64,000 bases of DNA from contig JAKLLE010000002.1 of the NCBI GenBank assembly GCA_023150295.1, forward strand, positions 29,053-93,052, written 5' to 3'. The notes under the pieces were generated by a model, which saw only the letters and a program-made list of their open reading frames with translations, ran no database searches and was not told where the DNA came from. Shown in pieces: positions 63,882 through 64,000 of this stretch (the stretch's first letter is position 1; each line of letters begins with the position of its first letter). Source of the stretch: Giesbergeria sp. GTDB taxonomy: Bacteria; Pseudomonadota; Gammaproteobacteria; Burkholderiales; Burkholderiaceae_C. The translations under genes and the position numbers were made by a program.

Positions 63882-64000
63882 CTCAACCCAGCCGAATTTG
63901 CCTCTGCGTGAGGCGCAAAAAAAGTTGCGGGCACCGCCCAAAAGGCTGGAAGATCAGGGTATCGAAGTCTGAACTTGGTGCCCGCCCATGAATACTACCC
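63882..64000. other. Edge of a possible mobile element, no gene resolved
   Basis: No complete gene is visible. GCGGGCACC (63927-63935) and GGTGCCCGC (63977-63985) form an inverted repeat, and an ATG at 63988 (MNTT...) opens a frame that leaves the window. This could be the start of a transposase gene, but the evidence is too short to say. Confidence 0.4.

Overview
The window reads as chromosomal DNA of a high-GC betaproteobacterium of the family Comamonadaceae, most like Acidovorax. The evidence is the gene order (prfB-pepN-fbp; pyrG-kdsA-DUF1330-eno-ftsB; coaBC-dut), a TAXI-type TRAP transporter with a DUF1850 partner, a MutL that keeps its endonuclease motif, and a dispersed ~65-bp repeat (TTGCTAT...ATAGCTG...GCGCTGGAGGCC) that I associate with this family. 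No genome comparison was possible, so the genus is an inference.

Layout. 1-7.2 kb: signalling and housekeeping genes (hybrid histidine kinase, RluA-type pseudouridine synthase, GGDEF protein, SDR oxidoreductase, universal stress protein, PilZ protein, acyl-CoA ligase). 7.4-8.3 kb: an unrecognised, more A/T-rich gene. 8.6-13.5 kb: prfB with its programmed frameshift, pepN and fbp, then tRNA-Thr(CGT).

13.5-21.8 kb: an integrated element of about 8.3 kb in the 3' half of that tRNA. It is bounded by 49-bp direct repeats. All its genes point left: integrase, a 294-aa unknown, an AlpA/excisionase-like protein, two small unknowns, a PriCT/TOPRIM/RepA-type primase-helicase, a VRR-NUC-type nuclease, a coiled-coil protein, a P27-type small terminase and small proteins. 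No capsid, portal, tail, lysis or large-terminase gene is present. This is the architecture of a phage satellite (PICI-like island) and is the main candidate for an undescribed system here.

21.9-35.5 kb: core genes (lipoproteins, SlyD-like PPIase, dut, coaBC, pyrG, kdsA, eno, ftsB, hslO, a gamma-carbonic-anhydrase homologue) and a tandem pair of EAL/HDOD proteins. 35.5-45.9 kb: xerD, then a solute-uptake module made of TAXI binding protein 1, a DctB-like kinase and a DctD-like sigma-54 activator, followed by a near-perfect -24/-12 promoter with two phased upstream sites and then TAXI binding protein 2, a fused TRAP permease and DUF1850. An AEC transporter and a GDSL esterase follow. 45.9-58.3 kb: queG, tsaE, amiC, an OmpA-like protein, dedA, mutL, yefM-yoeB, a glycerophosphodiesterase lipoprotein, gdhA, a Bcr/CflA transporter and miaA. 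58.3-64 kb: a YbbA/YbbP-like ABC exporter whose two genes are separated by hsp20, vapBC, a truncated second copy of the permease 3' end, an integron-type integrase remnant, and what looks like the edge of another mobile element at the window end.

Two dispersed repeat families are scattered between and inside genes. In pepN, coaBC, mutL, miaA and the ABC permease, copies of the first family are read through in frame as part of the protein.
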